33,228 nt of DNA from an uncultured Verrucomicrobia subdivision 3 bacterium (GCA_903922735.1 CAIXUZ010000058.1:1-33228); one strand, 5' to 3'. Numbered from the stretch's first letter, positions 1 to 7,739 are shown. Numbers and translations: made by a program. Notes: generated by a model not told the origin, from the sequence alone.

Positions 1-472
1 CCAGTGTGGCGCAGCGGCCGAAACGAAGTTTTTCAACTTCCAGCTTGGCGAGTCCGCCTTTCCGTAGATCAATCATGACCGTCGGGCTGCCTGCAATCAG
101 TAGCGCGATGAGTTCACTCAGGTAAGGTTCGTGCCCGACGAGCAGAATGTTCTTCGCGCGCGGGCCTTTGGCGTTGAGTTGGTCGATGAGTAGTTTGGGA
201 TTTCCTGTCGGGGCGAGGTGGTCGGTGAGGAGCAGTTTGCGCCGTAGTTCCAGCGCTTCGGTGACAGTTTGCGCCGTCTGCCGCGCCCGTAGCAGGGGAC
301 TGGACACGACGGCGTCAAACGTCAGCTCCATCGTCCGCATCGCTTCGGTGATGCGCCACATCCGCTGTTTGCCCTTGGCCGAGAGCGGCCGGTCGGCGTC
401 CTTCAGGTCTTTCGGCAGGCCATCCTCGCCCGGGTCGCTGGCGATTCCATGGCGGAGAATGAATAAATTCAT
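1..472 (-). CDS. sixA: SixA-like phosphohistidine phosphatase, 3' end cut by window edge
   Basis: The reading frame begins with MNLFILRHGIA, the RHG signature of the histidine phosphatase (phosphoglycerate mutase-like) superfamily, and stays open to the left edge. Further family marks are SSPLLRARQTA near residue 60 and LLVGHEPYLSEL near residue 110, which carries the second catalytic His. Length and motifs fit SixA, a small cytoplasmic enzyme that removes phosphate from phosphohistidine. This frame was read by hand: the ATG at 472 overlaps the ppk1 stop codon as ATGA, so the two genes should be translationally coupled. A SixA-type protein coupled to polyphosphate kinase, whose intermediate is a phosphohistidine, suggests a linked role, but that is inference. 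The C-terminus lies outside the window. Confidence 0.85.
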   Translation of the reverse strand, partial: MNLFILRHGIASDPGEDGLPKDLKDADRPLSAKGKQRMWRITEAMRTMELTFDAVVSSPLLRARQTAQTVTEALELRRKLLLTDHLAPTGNPKLLIDQLNAKGPRAKNILLVGHEPYLSELIALLIAGSPTVMIDLRKGGLAKLEVEKLRFGRCATL

Positions 473-2607
473 GGTTTTTTCTTTTTCGGAAATGGCCGGG
501 CCGCAAGTTCCACCCGGGGGAATTTCTCTTTTGCCTTCTCCATCGTCTGCGGCATCGCGCGGGCCATGAATTCCATCTGGCTGCGGCGCGGCTTGCCGCC
601 GGCCGGAACCTTGGCCCGCCGGTAAATTCCATCCGCCCCCAGCAGCCGCGCTTTGGTGTTGTCGGCCAGCGTCACCCCCAGGATTTCACGGATGACCCGG
701 TCGCAAAGAATGCCGTCTTCAATGGGAAAGACAACCTCGATGCGGCGGAAAAGATTTCGCGGCATCCAGTCGGCGCTGCCGACGAACATCTCCGGCTGGC
801 AGGCGTTCTCAAAATAAAAAATCCGGCTATGTTCCAGAAACCGGTCCACGATGCTGCGCACCGTGATGTTGTCGCTCAAGCCCGGCACGCCCGGACGAAG
901 GCAGCAGATGCCGCGAACGATGAGTTCAACTTTCACGCCCGCCCGGGACGCGGCGTAAAGCGCCTGGATCAACTCCGGTTCGACGAGCGAGTTGAACTTG
1001 GCGATGAGGCGGGCCGGCAAGCCGCGTTGCGCATGGGCCGCTTCGCGCGCGATGAGCTGCAGTAGCCTGGCGTGCAGGTCAAACGGCGCCACGATGAGTT
1101 TCTTCATGCCTTGAAACTGGCAGATGCCGGTCAGCAGGTTGAACAGGTTTGTCGCGTCTTCGCCGAATTCCGGCCGGCACGTCAGCAGGCTCAAATCCGT
1201 GTACAGCTTCGCCGTGTTGGGATTGTAGTTGCCGGTGCTGAGGTGAACATAACGGCGGATTTCGTACCCCTCGCGGCGGACCACCAGGGCGCACTTGGCG
1301 TGAATCTTGTAGCCGACCAGCCCGTAGACCACATGGACGCCGTTTTCCTCCAGCTTCCGCGCCCACTCGATGTTGTTCGCCTCGTCAAACCGGGCGCGGA
1401 GTTCGACCACCACGGTGACCTGCTTGCCGTTGTTCACCGCGCTCATCAGCGCGCCGAAAATGCGCGCATCGCCGCCCGTGCGGTAGAGCGTCATTTTGAT
1501 GGCCAGCACGTCTTGGTCGGTGGCCGCGCTTTCGAGAAACTCCACCACGCTGGAATAATTTTCGTAGGGATGATGCAGCAGGATGTCGCGTTCGCGGATG
1601 GCGGCAAACACATCCGGCCGGCCGCGCAAGGCCGGCCCGACCGGCGCCAGAAACGGGGCGTCGCGCAACTCGGGTGAATGGCTGCCCTGATACAGCATCA
1701 TCAACCGCGACGGGTTCATCGGGCCGTCCACCAGATAGCAATCCTGCTCGGTCAGGTACAGGGTTTTGCGCCGCGCCTCCCGGATTTGTACGGGGCCGCT
1801 GGAGGGGATCTCCAGCCGCACGGCGTGGCCGCGCCGCCGCCGGTGCAATTCTTCCTCCACCGCTTTAAGCAGGTTCGGGGTGTCGCCTTCATCCACGTAA
1901 AGCTCGCTGTTGCGGGTCAGGCGGAATGGCCAGTAGCCCAGAATCTGCGTGCCGGGAAAAAGGTCGGCCAGAAAATGCCCGATCAGCTGGTCCAGAAAAA
2001 CGTAATCGCGCCGGTCGTCCTCGCGCGGAAGCTGGATGAGCCGCGGGAGAATCGCGGGGCATTGCACGACCGCCAGATGTTTGAGCGACGCCCCGTTTTT
2101 CACCATTTCCAGCCGCACCATCAGATTGAGCGATTTATTGAGCAGTTGCGGGAAGGGATGGGCCGGATCAATCGCCAGCGGCGTCAGCACCGGCCGCACC
2201 TTGCTGCCGTAAAATTCTTCGAGCCAGGTCAGGTCGGCGGTTTTCAGTTCCTTGAATTCGAGGATGCGGATTTTGTGCTTGGCGAGGGCGGGTTCGAGTT
2301 CGTTATGCCAGCAGGCGAATTTATCGGTCACCATCTGATGCACCCGGCGCGTGATGGCCTGAAAAACTTCCAGCGGTGTCAGCCCATCCACGGTGCGCGT
2401 GTGGTTGCCGCTTTCAATCTGTTGTTTCAGGCCCGCGACGCGCACTTCAAAAAACTCATCAAGATTGGAGCTGGCGATGGTGAAAAACTTGAGCCGCTCC
2501 AGTAGCGGGTTGGTCGGATCCAGCGCCTCATCCAGCACCCGCTGGTTGAATTCCAGCCAGCTCAATTCGCGATTGAGAAAATGCGCTGCCTTTGAGTTGC
2601 CTTTCAT
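469..2607 (-). CDS. ppk1: Polyphosphate kinase 1
   Basis: PPK1 reversibly transfers the terminal phosphate of ATP to inorganic polyphosphate and is usually membrane-associated. At 712 aa the length is normal for the family. The N-terminal FLNRELSWLEFNQRVL motif is diagnostic. The two active-site histidines are visible as YKIHAKC (H436) and RYVHLSTGNYN (H455), matching the E. coli pair, and the C-terminal region contains FVGSADWMPRNL. The ATG at 2607 is chosen because the family's conserved N-terminus begins right after it. Its stop overlaps the sixA start. Upstream is a promoter with a perfect TATAAT and a Pho-box-like element shared with the pst operon, so phosphate-starvation control is likely. 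Confidence 0.97.
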   Translation of the reverse strand: MKGNSKAAHFLNRELSWLEFNQRVLDEALDPTNPLLERLKFFTIASSNLDEFFEVRVAGLKQQIESGNHTRTVDGLTPLEVFQAITRRVHQMVTDKFACWHNELEPALAKHKIRILEFKELKTADLTWLEEFYGSKVRPVLTPLAIDPAHPFPQLLNKSLNLMVRLEMVKNGASLKHLAVVQCPAILPRLIQLPREDDRRDYVFLDQLIGHFLADLFPGTQILGYWPFRLTRNSELYVDEGDTPNLLKAVEEELHRRRRGHAVRLEIPSSGPVQIREARRKTLYLTEQDCYLVDGPMNPSRLMMLYQGSHSPELRDAPFLAPVGPALRGRPDVFAAIRERDILLHHPYENYSSVVEFLESAATDQDVLAIKMTLYRTGGDARIFGALMSAVNNGKQVTVVVELRARFDEANNIEWARKLEENGVHVVYGLVGYKIHAKCALVVRREGYEIRRYVHLSTGNYNPNTAKLYTDLSLLTCRPEFGEDATNLFNLLTGICQFQGMKKLIVAPFDLHARLLQLIAREAAHAQRGLPARLIAKFNSLVEPELIQALYAASRAGVKVELIVRGICCLRPGVPGLSDNITVRSIVDRFLEHSRIFYFENACQPEMFVGSADWMPRNLFRRIEVVFPIEDGILCDRVIREILGVTLADNTKARLLGADGIYRRAKVPAGGKPRRSQMEFMARAMPQTMEKAKEKFPRVELAARPFPKKKKP

Positions 2608-2634
2608 GGTGTTTGCTCGGATAAGCCAAGGGGT

Positions 2635-2679
2635 ATTATACGGCTAGTGGTTTGGAATCAAAAGTTACAATTTGGAGAC
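2635..2679 (-). promoter_or_regulatory. Putative Pho-box promoter of ppk1-sixA
   Basis: Reading the minus strand, GTCTCCAAATTGTAAC (2679-2664) is followed after exactly 23 bp by TATAAT (2640-2635). No good -35 hexamer is present, as expected for an activator-dependent promoter. The element has the 7-4-7 layout of a PhoB box (TTGTCTC, CAAA, TTGTAAC) and matches 14 of 16 positions of the element upstream of the pst operon at the same distance. Regulation by PhoB is inference. Confidence 0.55.
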
Positions 2680-2780
2680 AAATCAAAAGGTCAAAAGCTT
2701 TCCACCGGCCGGACGATGCGTGGATTTTTCTTTAATGGAGCGCCGAAGGGGAGGATATAAATCGAAACTGGCGAAAGGAT

Positions 2781-4043
2781 TTAAGCCGCGACGCCATTCT
2801 TCCGGCAAATCCTGGCATACACTTCCGCCAGTGGTTTCATCGTGCGTGGCAGGTTTTTATCCTCAAAATCCACGGCCAGCAGGCCGAACTTCTTGGTGTA
2901 GCCAAACTGCCACTCGAAATTATCCAGCAGCGACCAGTAGAAAAACCCGCGCACTTCCACGCCCGACTGGATGGAGCGATGCAGCGCGGCGAGGTTTTGC
3001 CGGAGGTCGCGTTCGCGGAAATCTTCATCCGCCGAGGCCGAGCCGTGTTCGGTAATATAAACCGGCAGGTGGAATTTACGGTGGAGATACGGCAGGATTT
3101 TTTCCAGGCCCTCAGGATAGCGTTCCACCATGTCGTCGCAGATGAAGCCGAAATCCTTCAGCGTTTTCACCGGAGTGCCGCTGGCCGGAATCATCGCCCG
3201 GAAATGGTGGAACCGCACGCGTCCGTAATAATTCAGCCCGATGAACGTCGAGGCCTTCCGTCGCCCGCCGCCGAGGAACGCGTCCAGCACGAACTTGTTG
3301 AACGTGTAATGACAACCGAACGCCGTCGCGCGGTCCCACGGCGAGAATTTTTTGTAGGCGTGGAAAAACGTCCAGTTCTTCGCGATGCCGACTTCCGGTT
3401 TGCGGCCGCCGGCCACGCCTTCGCACCGGATGATGCGGCTCGCTTGCACGTGGGCGCGGGCCATGTGGCCGATGACTTTGCGGAACTGGCCGAGCTTCCA
3501 CTTTTGTTGCGGCGGAAAGCCGCCGAGCAGATACGCAACGCAGGCGTAAGTGTCCGGCTCGTTGAACGTATTCCACAAATATACCTTTTCCTTCAACGCC
3601 GCGACTAGTTGCCGGACAAAATCCACATACGCTGGAATCGTTGCCGCGTTCGTCCAGCCGCCAATGGCGTTGATCCACGGCGGGTTGGAAAAATGATGCA
3701 GCACGACCATCGGGGTGATGCCTTTGGCAATCAGCTGGTCCAGCAGGTCCGCATAGCGCGCCAGCTCCGTTTGATTCAGTGGCGCCAAAGGCGCGGATTG
3801 CAGCCGTGACCATTCAATGCCGAAGCGATACGCGTTCGTGCCCAGCTTGGCCATCCAACCGATGTCTTCGGGGTAGCGATGATAATGGTCGCACGCGACC
3901 TGGCAGTGGCTGCCGTCTTGTGCGGTGAAGGCCGTCCACTCGTTTTCGATGTGGCCTTCCACCTGCGTCGGCGACGTGGCGGTGCCCCAGAGAAAATTTT
4001 CCGGGAAGCGCAAAAAGTTTTCGGCAGGTTGTGCTTTCAACAT
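2781..4043 (-). CDS. Family 1 glycoside hydrolase (beta-glucosidase-like)
   Basis: The 420-aa protein is a complete single-domain GH1 enzyme, a (beta/alpha)8 barrel that hydrolyses beta-linked glycosides with retention. The N-terminal FLWGTATSPTQVEG motif is the classic GH1 start. TFNEP, about 160 residues in, carries the acid/base Glu, and YITEHGSA near residue 335 carries the nucleophile Glu (His replaces the usual Asn in TENG, a common variant). FYWSLLDNFEW and FGLLAVDF near the C-terminus are also typical. No signal peptide is seen, so it is probably cytoplasmic. Substrate cannot be told. It lies between ppk1 and a glycosyltransferase with no evident operon link; a REP-like repeat follows its start. 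Confidence 0.93.
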   Translation of the reverse strand: MLKAQPAENFLRFPENFLWGTATSPTQVEGHIENEWTAFTAQDGSHCQVACDHYHRYPEDIGWMAKLGTNAYRFGIEWSRLQSAPLAPLNQTELARYADLLDQLIAKGITPMVVLHHFSNPPWINAIGGWTNAATIPAYVDFVRQLVAALKEKVYLWNTFNEPDTYACVAYLLGGFPPQQKWKLGQFRKVIGHMARAHVQASRIIRCEGVAGGRKPEVGIAKNWTFFHAYKKFSPWDRATAFGCHYTFNKFVLDAFLGGGRRKASTFIGLNYYGRVRFHHFRAMIPASGTPVKTLKDFGFICDDMVERYPEGLEKILPYLHRKFHLPVYITEHGSASADEDFRERDLRQNLAALHRSIQSGVEVRGFFYWSLLDNFEWQFGYTKKFGLLAVDFEDKNLPRTMKPLAEVYARICRKNGVAA

Positions 4044-4053
4044 GGCCTGCCTT

Positions 4054-4210
4054 TCCCCTCACCCCGGACCTCTCTCTTGGGGAGAGGGAGAAACGCTCCC
4101 CGCTGCCTGGCAAAGCAAGGCCGGTCAGCGGCTCGCAAGGCTCTCAACCAGCCGAATCCAGCCAACCGCTGTTCTTTCTCCCAGCGGGAGAAGGTCAGGA
4201 TGAGGGGGAA
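4054..4210. repeat. REP/BIME-like inverted repeat pair
   Basis: The left arm, from 4054 to about 4094 (CCCCTCACCCCGGACC and then a GA-rich run), is partly mirrored by the right arm at 4172-4210, which runs TTCTCCC to GATGAGGGG on the same strand. The arms are imperfect reverse complements separated by about 75 bp. This looks like a dispersed palindromic intergenic repeat. No coding frame is credible here. Confidence 0.6.
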
Positions 4211-4229
4211 TGCGGTGATCATTTCTGAG

Positions 4230-5318
4230 TCAAGACCGCGCCTTGCTTAGTGCTTGTTCAATGGCTTGAAATAGCTTTTTTGGCGCGGAATCAAGCCACG
4301 CGCGAAATTTTTCCACCGGCAGGCGCTCGGGCAGTTCCTTCAAGCGGTCGAGGTTGAAACTTTTTTCCGCGATGCCGATGCCGAATTGCTGCGCGTCAAT
4401 CGCGTTGACCTGCTGCTCGACGTGGTTTTCCACCGGCACCAGAAACAGCGGCTTGCCAAGCCACGCGGCTTCGCTGACCGATTCAAATCCGGCCGTGCAG
4501 ACGACATTGCGGCACTCAGCCATCATTTTCAAAAATTTCTCGCCGTCGAGCTTGTGAAACGTCAGCGCCGGCGAATATCGCAGCTCCGACGGCGCGCCCG
4601 GTTTGTCGTAAAAACAGTGCAGCTTCGTCTGCGGATTCTTGGCGCTCCACGCGATGATTTGCTCCGCATAACCGTGATTCAGCAGATAGACGAGCGTGAA
4701 ATCGCCGTTGGGGTTGGTGATGAGGGAGAAGAGTTGTTTACGTAAAATTGGCGGGCCGACAATGATGCGTTTCTCTGGCAGATCCGTTGCTTCGTAGAGC
4801 GACAGCGCTAGTTTCGTTGCGCGGGCGCCGAGCAGCCAGGTATAGATACGCATGCTGAACAGTTGTTTCCACAAATGCGGCGTGCGGACATAGCCTGGAT
4901 GTTGAAACATGAACTGATGTCCGATGGCGACCACGGGCGGCCGCTTCCGCCGCGTCAGGGCGTAAAATGCCGCGATCGGCTCGAAGAAGTTGATGATCAC
5001 GTCCGGCTTGGTTTCATGCACCACGGCTTCTAGCTGGCGGATATAGCCGAAATATTTTGGCAGGTTGCCGAGGACGGCGAGCAGCGTGGCGGTGTTGCTG
5101 ACCGCGCGGTTGTTTTTATATTTGAACTCCAGGGTCGGCATTTGCCGGACGGGCATCTTCATCGCCGATGTGAAGTATTCCGGCAGTGGCCGGTGCGAAC
5201 TCGCCCCCACCGTGATCGCGACCACCTGATGCCCCGCCGCCTCGGCCATTTCCTTGACCGCCATCGCCTGGGTCATGTGGCCCCGGCCCTCGCCCAGCAC
5301 GCAAAACATTATTTTCAT
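4230..5318 (-). CDS. GT-B glycosyltransferase (MurG/MGDG-synthase-like), possible lipid glycosyltransferase
   Basis: The 362-aa protein opens with MKIMFCVLGEGRGHMTQA, the glycine-rich donor/acceptor loop of GT-B enzymes related to family 28 and the MJ1255-type group. The C-terminal half contains NVVCTAGFESVSEAAWLGKPLFLVPV and EQQVNA, the usual nucleotide-sugar binding signature. The ATG at 5318 is preferred over an in-frame upstream start at 5357 because the conserved fold begins there. It lies directly downstream of, and overlaps, a PlcP-like phosphoesterase gene. In other bacteria PlcP is paired with a glycosyltransferase that adds sugar to the diacylglycerol released, so a role in glycolipid synthesis under phosphate limitation is the best inference. 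The sugar and acceptor are unknown. Confidence 0.8.
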   Translation of the reverse strand: MKIMFCVLGEGRGHMTQAMAVKEMAEAAGHQVVAITVGASSHRPLPEYFTSAMKMPVRQMPTLEFKYKNNRAVSNTATLLAVLGNLPKYFGYIRQLEAVVHETKPDVIINFFEPIAAFYALTRRKRPPVVAIGHQFMFQHPGYVRTPHLWKQLFSMRIYTWLLGARATKLALSLYEATDLPEKRIIVGPPILRKQLFSLITNPNGDFTLVYLLNHGYAEQIIAWSAKNPQTKLHCFYDKPGAPSELRYSPALTFHKLDGEKFLKMMAECRNVVCTAGFESVSEAAWLGKPLFLVPVENHVEQQVNAIDAQQFGIGIAEKSFNLDRLKELPERLPVEKFRAWLDSAPKKLFQAIEQALSKARS

Positions 5319-6084
5319 GGAAGTGGATGAGTTTGATGTTGCCGTCGAAATCTTCAATCAAAGCCGTGCAGCTTTCAACCCAGTCGCCGCAGTTCAGGTA
5401 TTGCACGCCGCCAATCGTCTTGATCTCGGCGCGGTGGATGTGGCCGCAGATGACGCCGTCGGTCTGGTGGCTGCGCGCCATCCCGGCGAGTGTGTCCTCG
5501 TAATCGGTGACATATTTCACGGCGGATTTGGCCTTCGATTTCAAATAGGCCGCCAGCGACCAGTAGCCGAAGCCCAGCGCGCGGCGCAGGCGGTTAAAAT
5601 GCAGGTTGAAATCCAGAATCCAGTTGTAAAGGTGCGAGCCGAGTTTTTCCAGCAGGTGGTTGAAATGCGACAGGCCGTCCGCCTGATGGCCGTGGATGAC
5701 CAGATATTTTTTGCCGTCCGCCGCCGTGTGAATGACCTGGTGCGCCATCACCACGCTGCCGAAACTCATCCCGGCGAACTGGTCGATGAATTCGTCGTGG
5801 TTGCCGGTGATGTAAATGACCTTGGTTTGCTTGCGGCTTTTGCGGAGCAGTTTTTGGATGAGGACATTGTAGTCGCTACGCCAGAACCAGCGGAACTTCA
5901 GCTCCCAGCCGTCAATGAAATCACCGACGATGTAGAGGTATTTGCAATCCACCACCCGCAGAAAATGCAGCAACTCCTCCACGCGGGCGTGCTTGGTGCC
6001 GAGGTGGATGTCGGAGATCCAGACCGAGCGGCAGACAATCGGCTTGTCTGTATCTAAATCTAAATCTTGTGGGGCAGTCTTCAT
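5116..6084 (-). CDS. plcP: PlcP/LpxH-like calcineurin-type metallophosphoesterase
   Basis: Metal-binding motifs are all present: SDIHLG (D25, H27), GDFIDGWEL (D55), TGNHDEF (N95, H96), VIHGHQADGL and ICGHIHRAEI. GYWSLAAYLK, SAVKYV and NCGDWVESCTALIE resemble the PlcP branch (a phospholipase C of Pho-controlled lipid remodelling) as much as LpxH, the UDP-diacylglucosamine hydrolase; the choice is by memory of the families and needs a tree. The ATG at 6084 is chosen over one at 6195 because the domain starts soon after it and a GGGAT stretch precedes it. The frame does not stop at the domain end (about residue 257) but runs 203 bp into the downstream gene, adding a Gly/Arg-rich tail unlike the family. 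Confidence 0.8.
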   Translation of the reverse strand: MKTAPQDLDLDTDKPIVCRSVWISDIHLGTKHARVEELLHFLRVVDCKYLYIVGDFIDGWELKFRWFWRSDYNVLIQKLLRKSRKQTKVIYITGNHDEFIDQFAGMSFGSVVMAHQVIHTAADGKKYLVIHGHQADGLSHFNHLLEKLGSHLYNWILDFNLHFNRLRRALGFGYWSLAAYLKSKAKSAVKYVTDYEDTLAGMARSHQTDGVICGHIHRAEIKTIGGVQYLNCGDWVESCTALIEDFDGNIKLIHFHENNVLRAGRGPGPHDPGDGGQGNGRGGGASGGRDHGGGEFAPATAGILHIGDEDARPANADPGVQI

Positions 6085-6125
6085 ATCCCGACTGTGAGCC
6101 AACTGTGTAAGAATCCTTGTAAACC

Positions 6126-6182
6126 GCAATCTATTTGTGGGTTGTCGCCGAATATTAACGTGGGCGTAACGTGGGCGTAACA
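6126..6182 (-). promoter_or_regulatory. 11-bp-phased triple repeat upstream of the phosphoesterase gene
   Basis: On the minus strand the sequence reads TGTTACG CCCA CGTTACG CCCA CGTTAAT (6182-6154), three heptamers at an exact 11-bp period. This is the layout of PhoB/PhoP-type direct-repeat boxes. A weak -10-like TAGATT lies at 6133-6128, about 20 bp further on. Control of the phosphoesterase-glycosyltransferase pair by a response regulator is inferred from spacing and neighbours. Confidence 0.4.
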
Positions 6183-6267
6183 ATTCCGGCGTCAAACCTG
6201 TCAGCCGGTTGCTACTTCATGGTGTCCCATCTTTGCTGCTTGGCGGCCTGAGTTGGATATTTTTAAA

Positions 6268-6313
6268 CGTCACCAAAATGTAACAAACAAGATTTTATAA
6301 ATTCCGTTATAAT
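6268..6313 (+). promoter_or_regulatory. Putative Pho-box promoter of the pst operon
   Basis: GTCACCAAAATGTAAC (6269-6284) fits a 7-4-7 Pho box (CGTCACC, AAAA, TGTAACA). A perfect TATAAT follows at 6308-6313, 23 bp after the element, with no consensus -35. A near-identical element at the same distance from TATAAT precedes ppk1. The transcript would begin just before the broken pstS and continue into pstC. Confidence 0.6.
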
Positions 6314-6322
6314 GATCAGCGT

Positions 6323-6460
6323 ATGAAAATATTTGCCATCCTTCTCGCGGCGACCGTGTTCGCTCAGAAATGGGCCGAGGTTTACATGGATCAGCACCCT
6401 GACACCAGAATTCAGGTTTCTGGTGGCGCTCCTCTGCCGAAGTGCCTCCGCAACAACTGA
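6323..6460 (+). pseudogene. pstS: Broken pstS remnant (phosphate-binding protein)
   Basis: The 45-codon frame joins a signal-peptide-like start (MKIFAILLAATVF) to AQKWAEVYMDQHPDTRIQVSGG, which matches the first conserved block of PstS proteins (typically AQ-WAE-Y...P...VQV-GGGSGTG). Straight after SGG the frame turns into unrelated residues and stops at 6458. Intact PstS is around 300 aa, so most of the gene and the segment between signal peptide and first block are missing. Its position between the Pho promoter and pstC is exactly where pstS normally sits. A second frame continues to about 6536 without recognisable similarity. Identification rests on a short block, so certainty is moderate. 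Confidence 0.6.
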
Positions 6461-6551
6461 TTTGATTGCTGTTCCTCCGACAATGATGCATGCGAGCGGT
6501 GGGGATATCATTGAGATTAACGTGCCGCCCGCATAAACTTTAAGCCGCTTG

Positions 6552-7739
6552 ATGCAAAACCAGCACAACGAATCGCGCCGTAGTCACGGCTGGATGGGCA
6601 TCCATCGTGGTCACCGGGCGCGGCCTGGCGAATGGCTCGCCGAAAAATTTATCTTTCTCGTCTCGCTCTCGGCCATCCTGATGGTGCTGCTGATTTTCCT
6701 GTTCGTCGCCCGCGAAGCCCTGCCGGTATTTCTGGGCCAGGCCAATACCGCGCTCGTCCAGAAGCCCATTCCGCCCGGCGAGATGGATAAACATTCCCCC
6801 GCCGAACTTCAGGCTTATCTGGAGCTCACGCCTGACCAGTTCGCCAAGATGAACAAAACCACTCTGCGCGCCCTGATGGAGGTCAAGGTCGAGGCGCAGG
6901 ACGACGTCCCTGAAAATTTCCGCAATGATCCCGACGCCCGCATCAACACGACCGAATGGAAATACATGGTCCGGGCGCATCAGTGGAACGACTATCACCG
7001 GCCGGAATACATCTGGCAACCCGTCGGGCAGATCAAAAAATTCAACATCATCCCGCTCTTGGTCGGGACGCTGAAAATCACCCTGATCGGCCTGTTCTTC
7101 GCCGTCCCGCTCGCCGTCGGCGCCGCGATTTATGTTTCGCAACTCGCCCGCCCGCGCCTCCGCGAAATCATCAAGCCGGCCATCGAACTGCTTTCCGGCA
7201 TTCCCTCGGTGGTTGTCGGCGTTTTTGCCCTGCTCGTCATGGCCACCGTGCTGCAAAGTGTTTTTCACTACCAGACCCGGCTCAACGCCTTCGTCGCCGG
7301 CCTTGCGCTGGGGTTTGCCGTCATTCCGGTTATTTTCTCCATCGCCGAGGACGCGCTCACCAGCGTTCCGCGCGCCTATACGCAGGGCGCGCTCGCGCTC
7401 GGCGCCTCCCGCTGGCAGACCGCCTGGCAAATCGTTTTGCCGGCCGCGCTCCCTGGCGTTTTTGCCGCGGCGGTGCTCGGCTTCGGCCGCGCGATTGGCG
7501 AAACGATGATCGTGCTGATGGTCTGCTCGGCCAGCGTGATGTCGTGGAGCGTTTTTGATTCGGCGCGCAGCATCACCACCACTATCGCCGCCGAAATGGC
7601 CGAAGCTGTCAACGGCGGGCCGCACTACCGCATCTTGTTCATGCTCGGCGCGCTCCTCTTCGCGGCGACCTTCATCTCCAACCTGATTGGCGATTTGGTC
7701 ATCCACCGCTTCAAGCTGAAATTGGAGGGCAGGCAATGA
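6552..7739 (+). CDS. pstC: Phosphate ABC transporter permease PstC
   Basis: PstC is one of the two membrane permeases of the high-affinity phosphate importer. The 395-aa protein has an N-terminal membrane segment (about residues 30-55), a hydrophilic periplasmic stretch of about 120 residues, then five or six membrane segments. The coupling loop is readable as EDALTSVPRAYTQGALALGASRWQTAWQIVLPAALPG, with GRAIGETMIVLMV after it. The long periplasmic insertion makes it bigger than the roughly 300-aa enterobacterial protein; I associate this with Verrucomicrobia and related phyla. Its stop overlaps the pstA start as ATGA. The ATG at 6552 directly follows an in-frame TTG. Confidence 0.95.
   Translation: MQNQHNESRRSHGWMGIHRGHRARPGEWLAEKFIFLVSLSAILMVLLIFLFVAREALPVFLGQANTALVQKPIPPGEMDKHSPAELQAYLELTPDQFAKMNKTTLRALMEVKVEAQDDVPENFRNDPDARINTTEWKYMVRAHQWNDYHRPEYIWQPVGQIKKFNIIPLLVGTLKITLIGLFFAVPLAVGAAIYVSQLARPRLREIIKPAIELLSGIPSVVVGVFALLVMATVLQSVFHYQTRLNAFVAGLALGFAVIPVIFSIAEDALTSVPRAYTQGALALGASRWQTAWQIVLPAALPGVFAAAVLGFGRAIGETMIVLMVCSASVMSWSVFDSARSITTTIAAEMAEAVNGGPHYRILFMLGALLFAATFISNLIGDLVIHRFKLKLEGRQ

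Noticed and set aside
1678..2505. 275-aa plus-strand ORF opposite ppk1
   Set aside because: Antisense shadow of ppk1; no recognisable motif.
6092..6109. CTGTGAG-CCAA-CTGTGTA as a further Pho box
   Set aside because: Its 7-4-7 spacing fits, but it lies within the leader 8 bp from the phosphoesterase start in the opposite orientation; kept only as a note.
6540..7736. 398-aa minus-strand ORF opposite pstC
   Set aside because: Composition is a His/Asp/Arg/Gly-rich shadow of the GC-rich pstC codons with no domain; pstC is certain.
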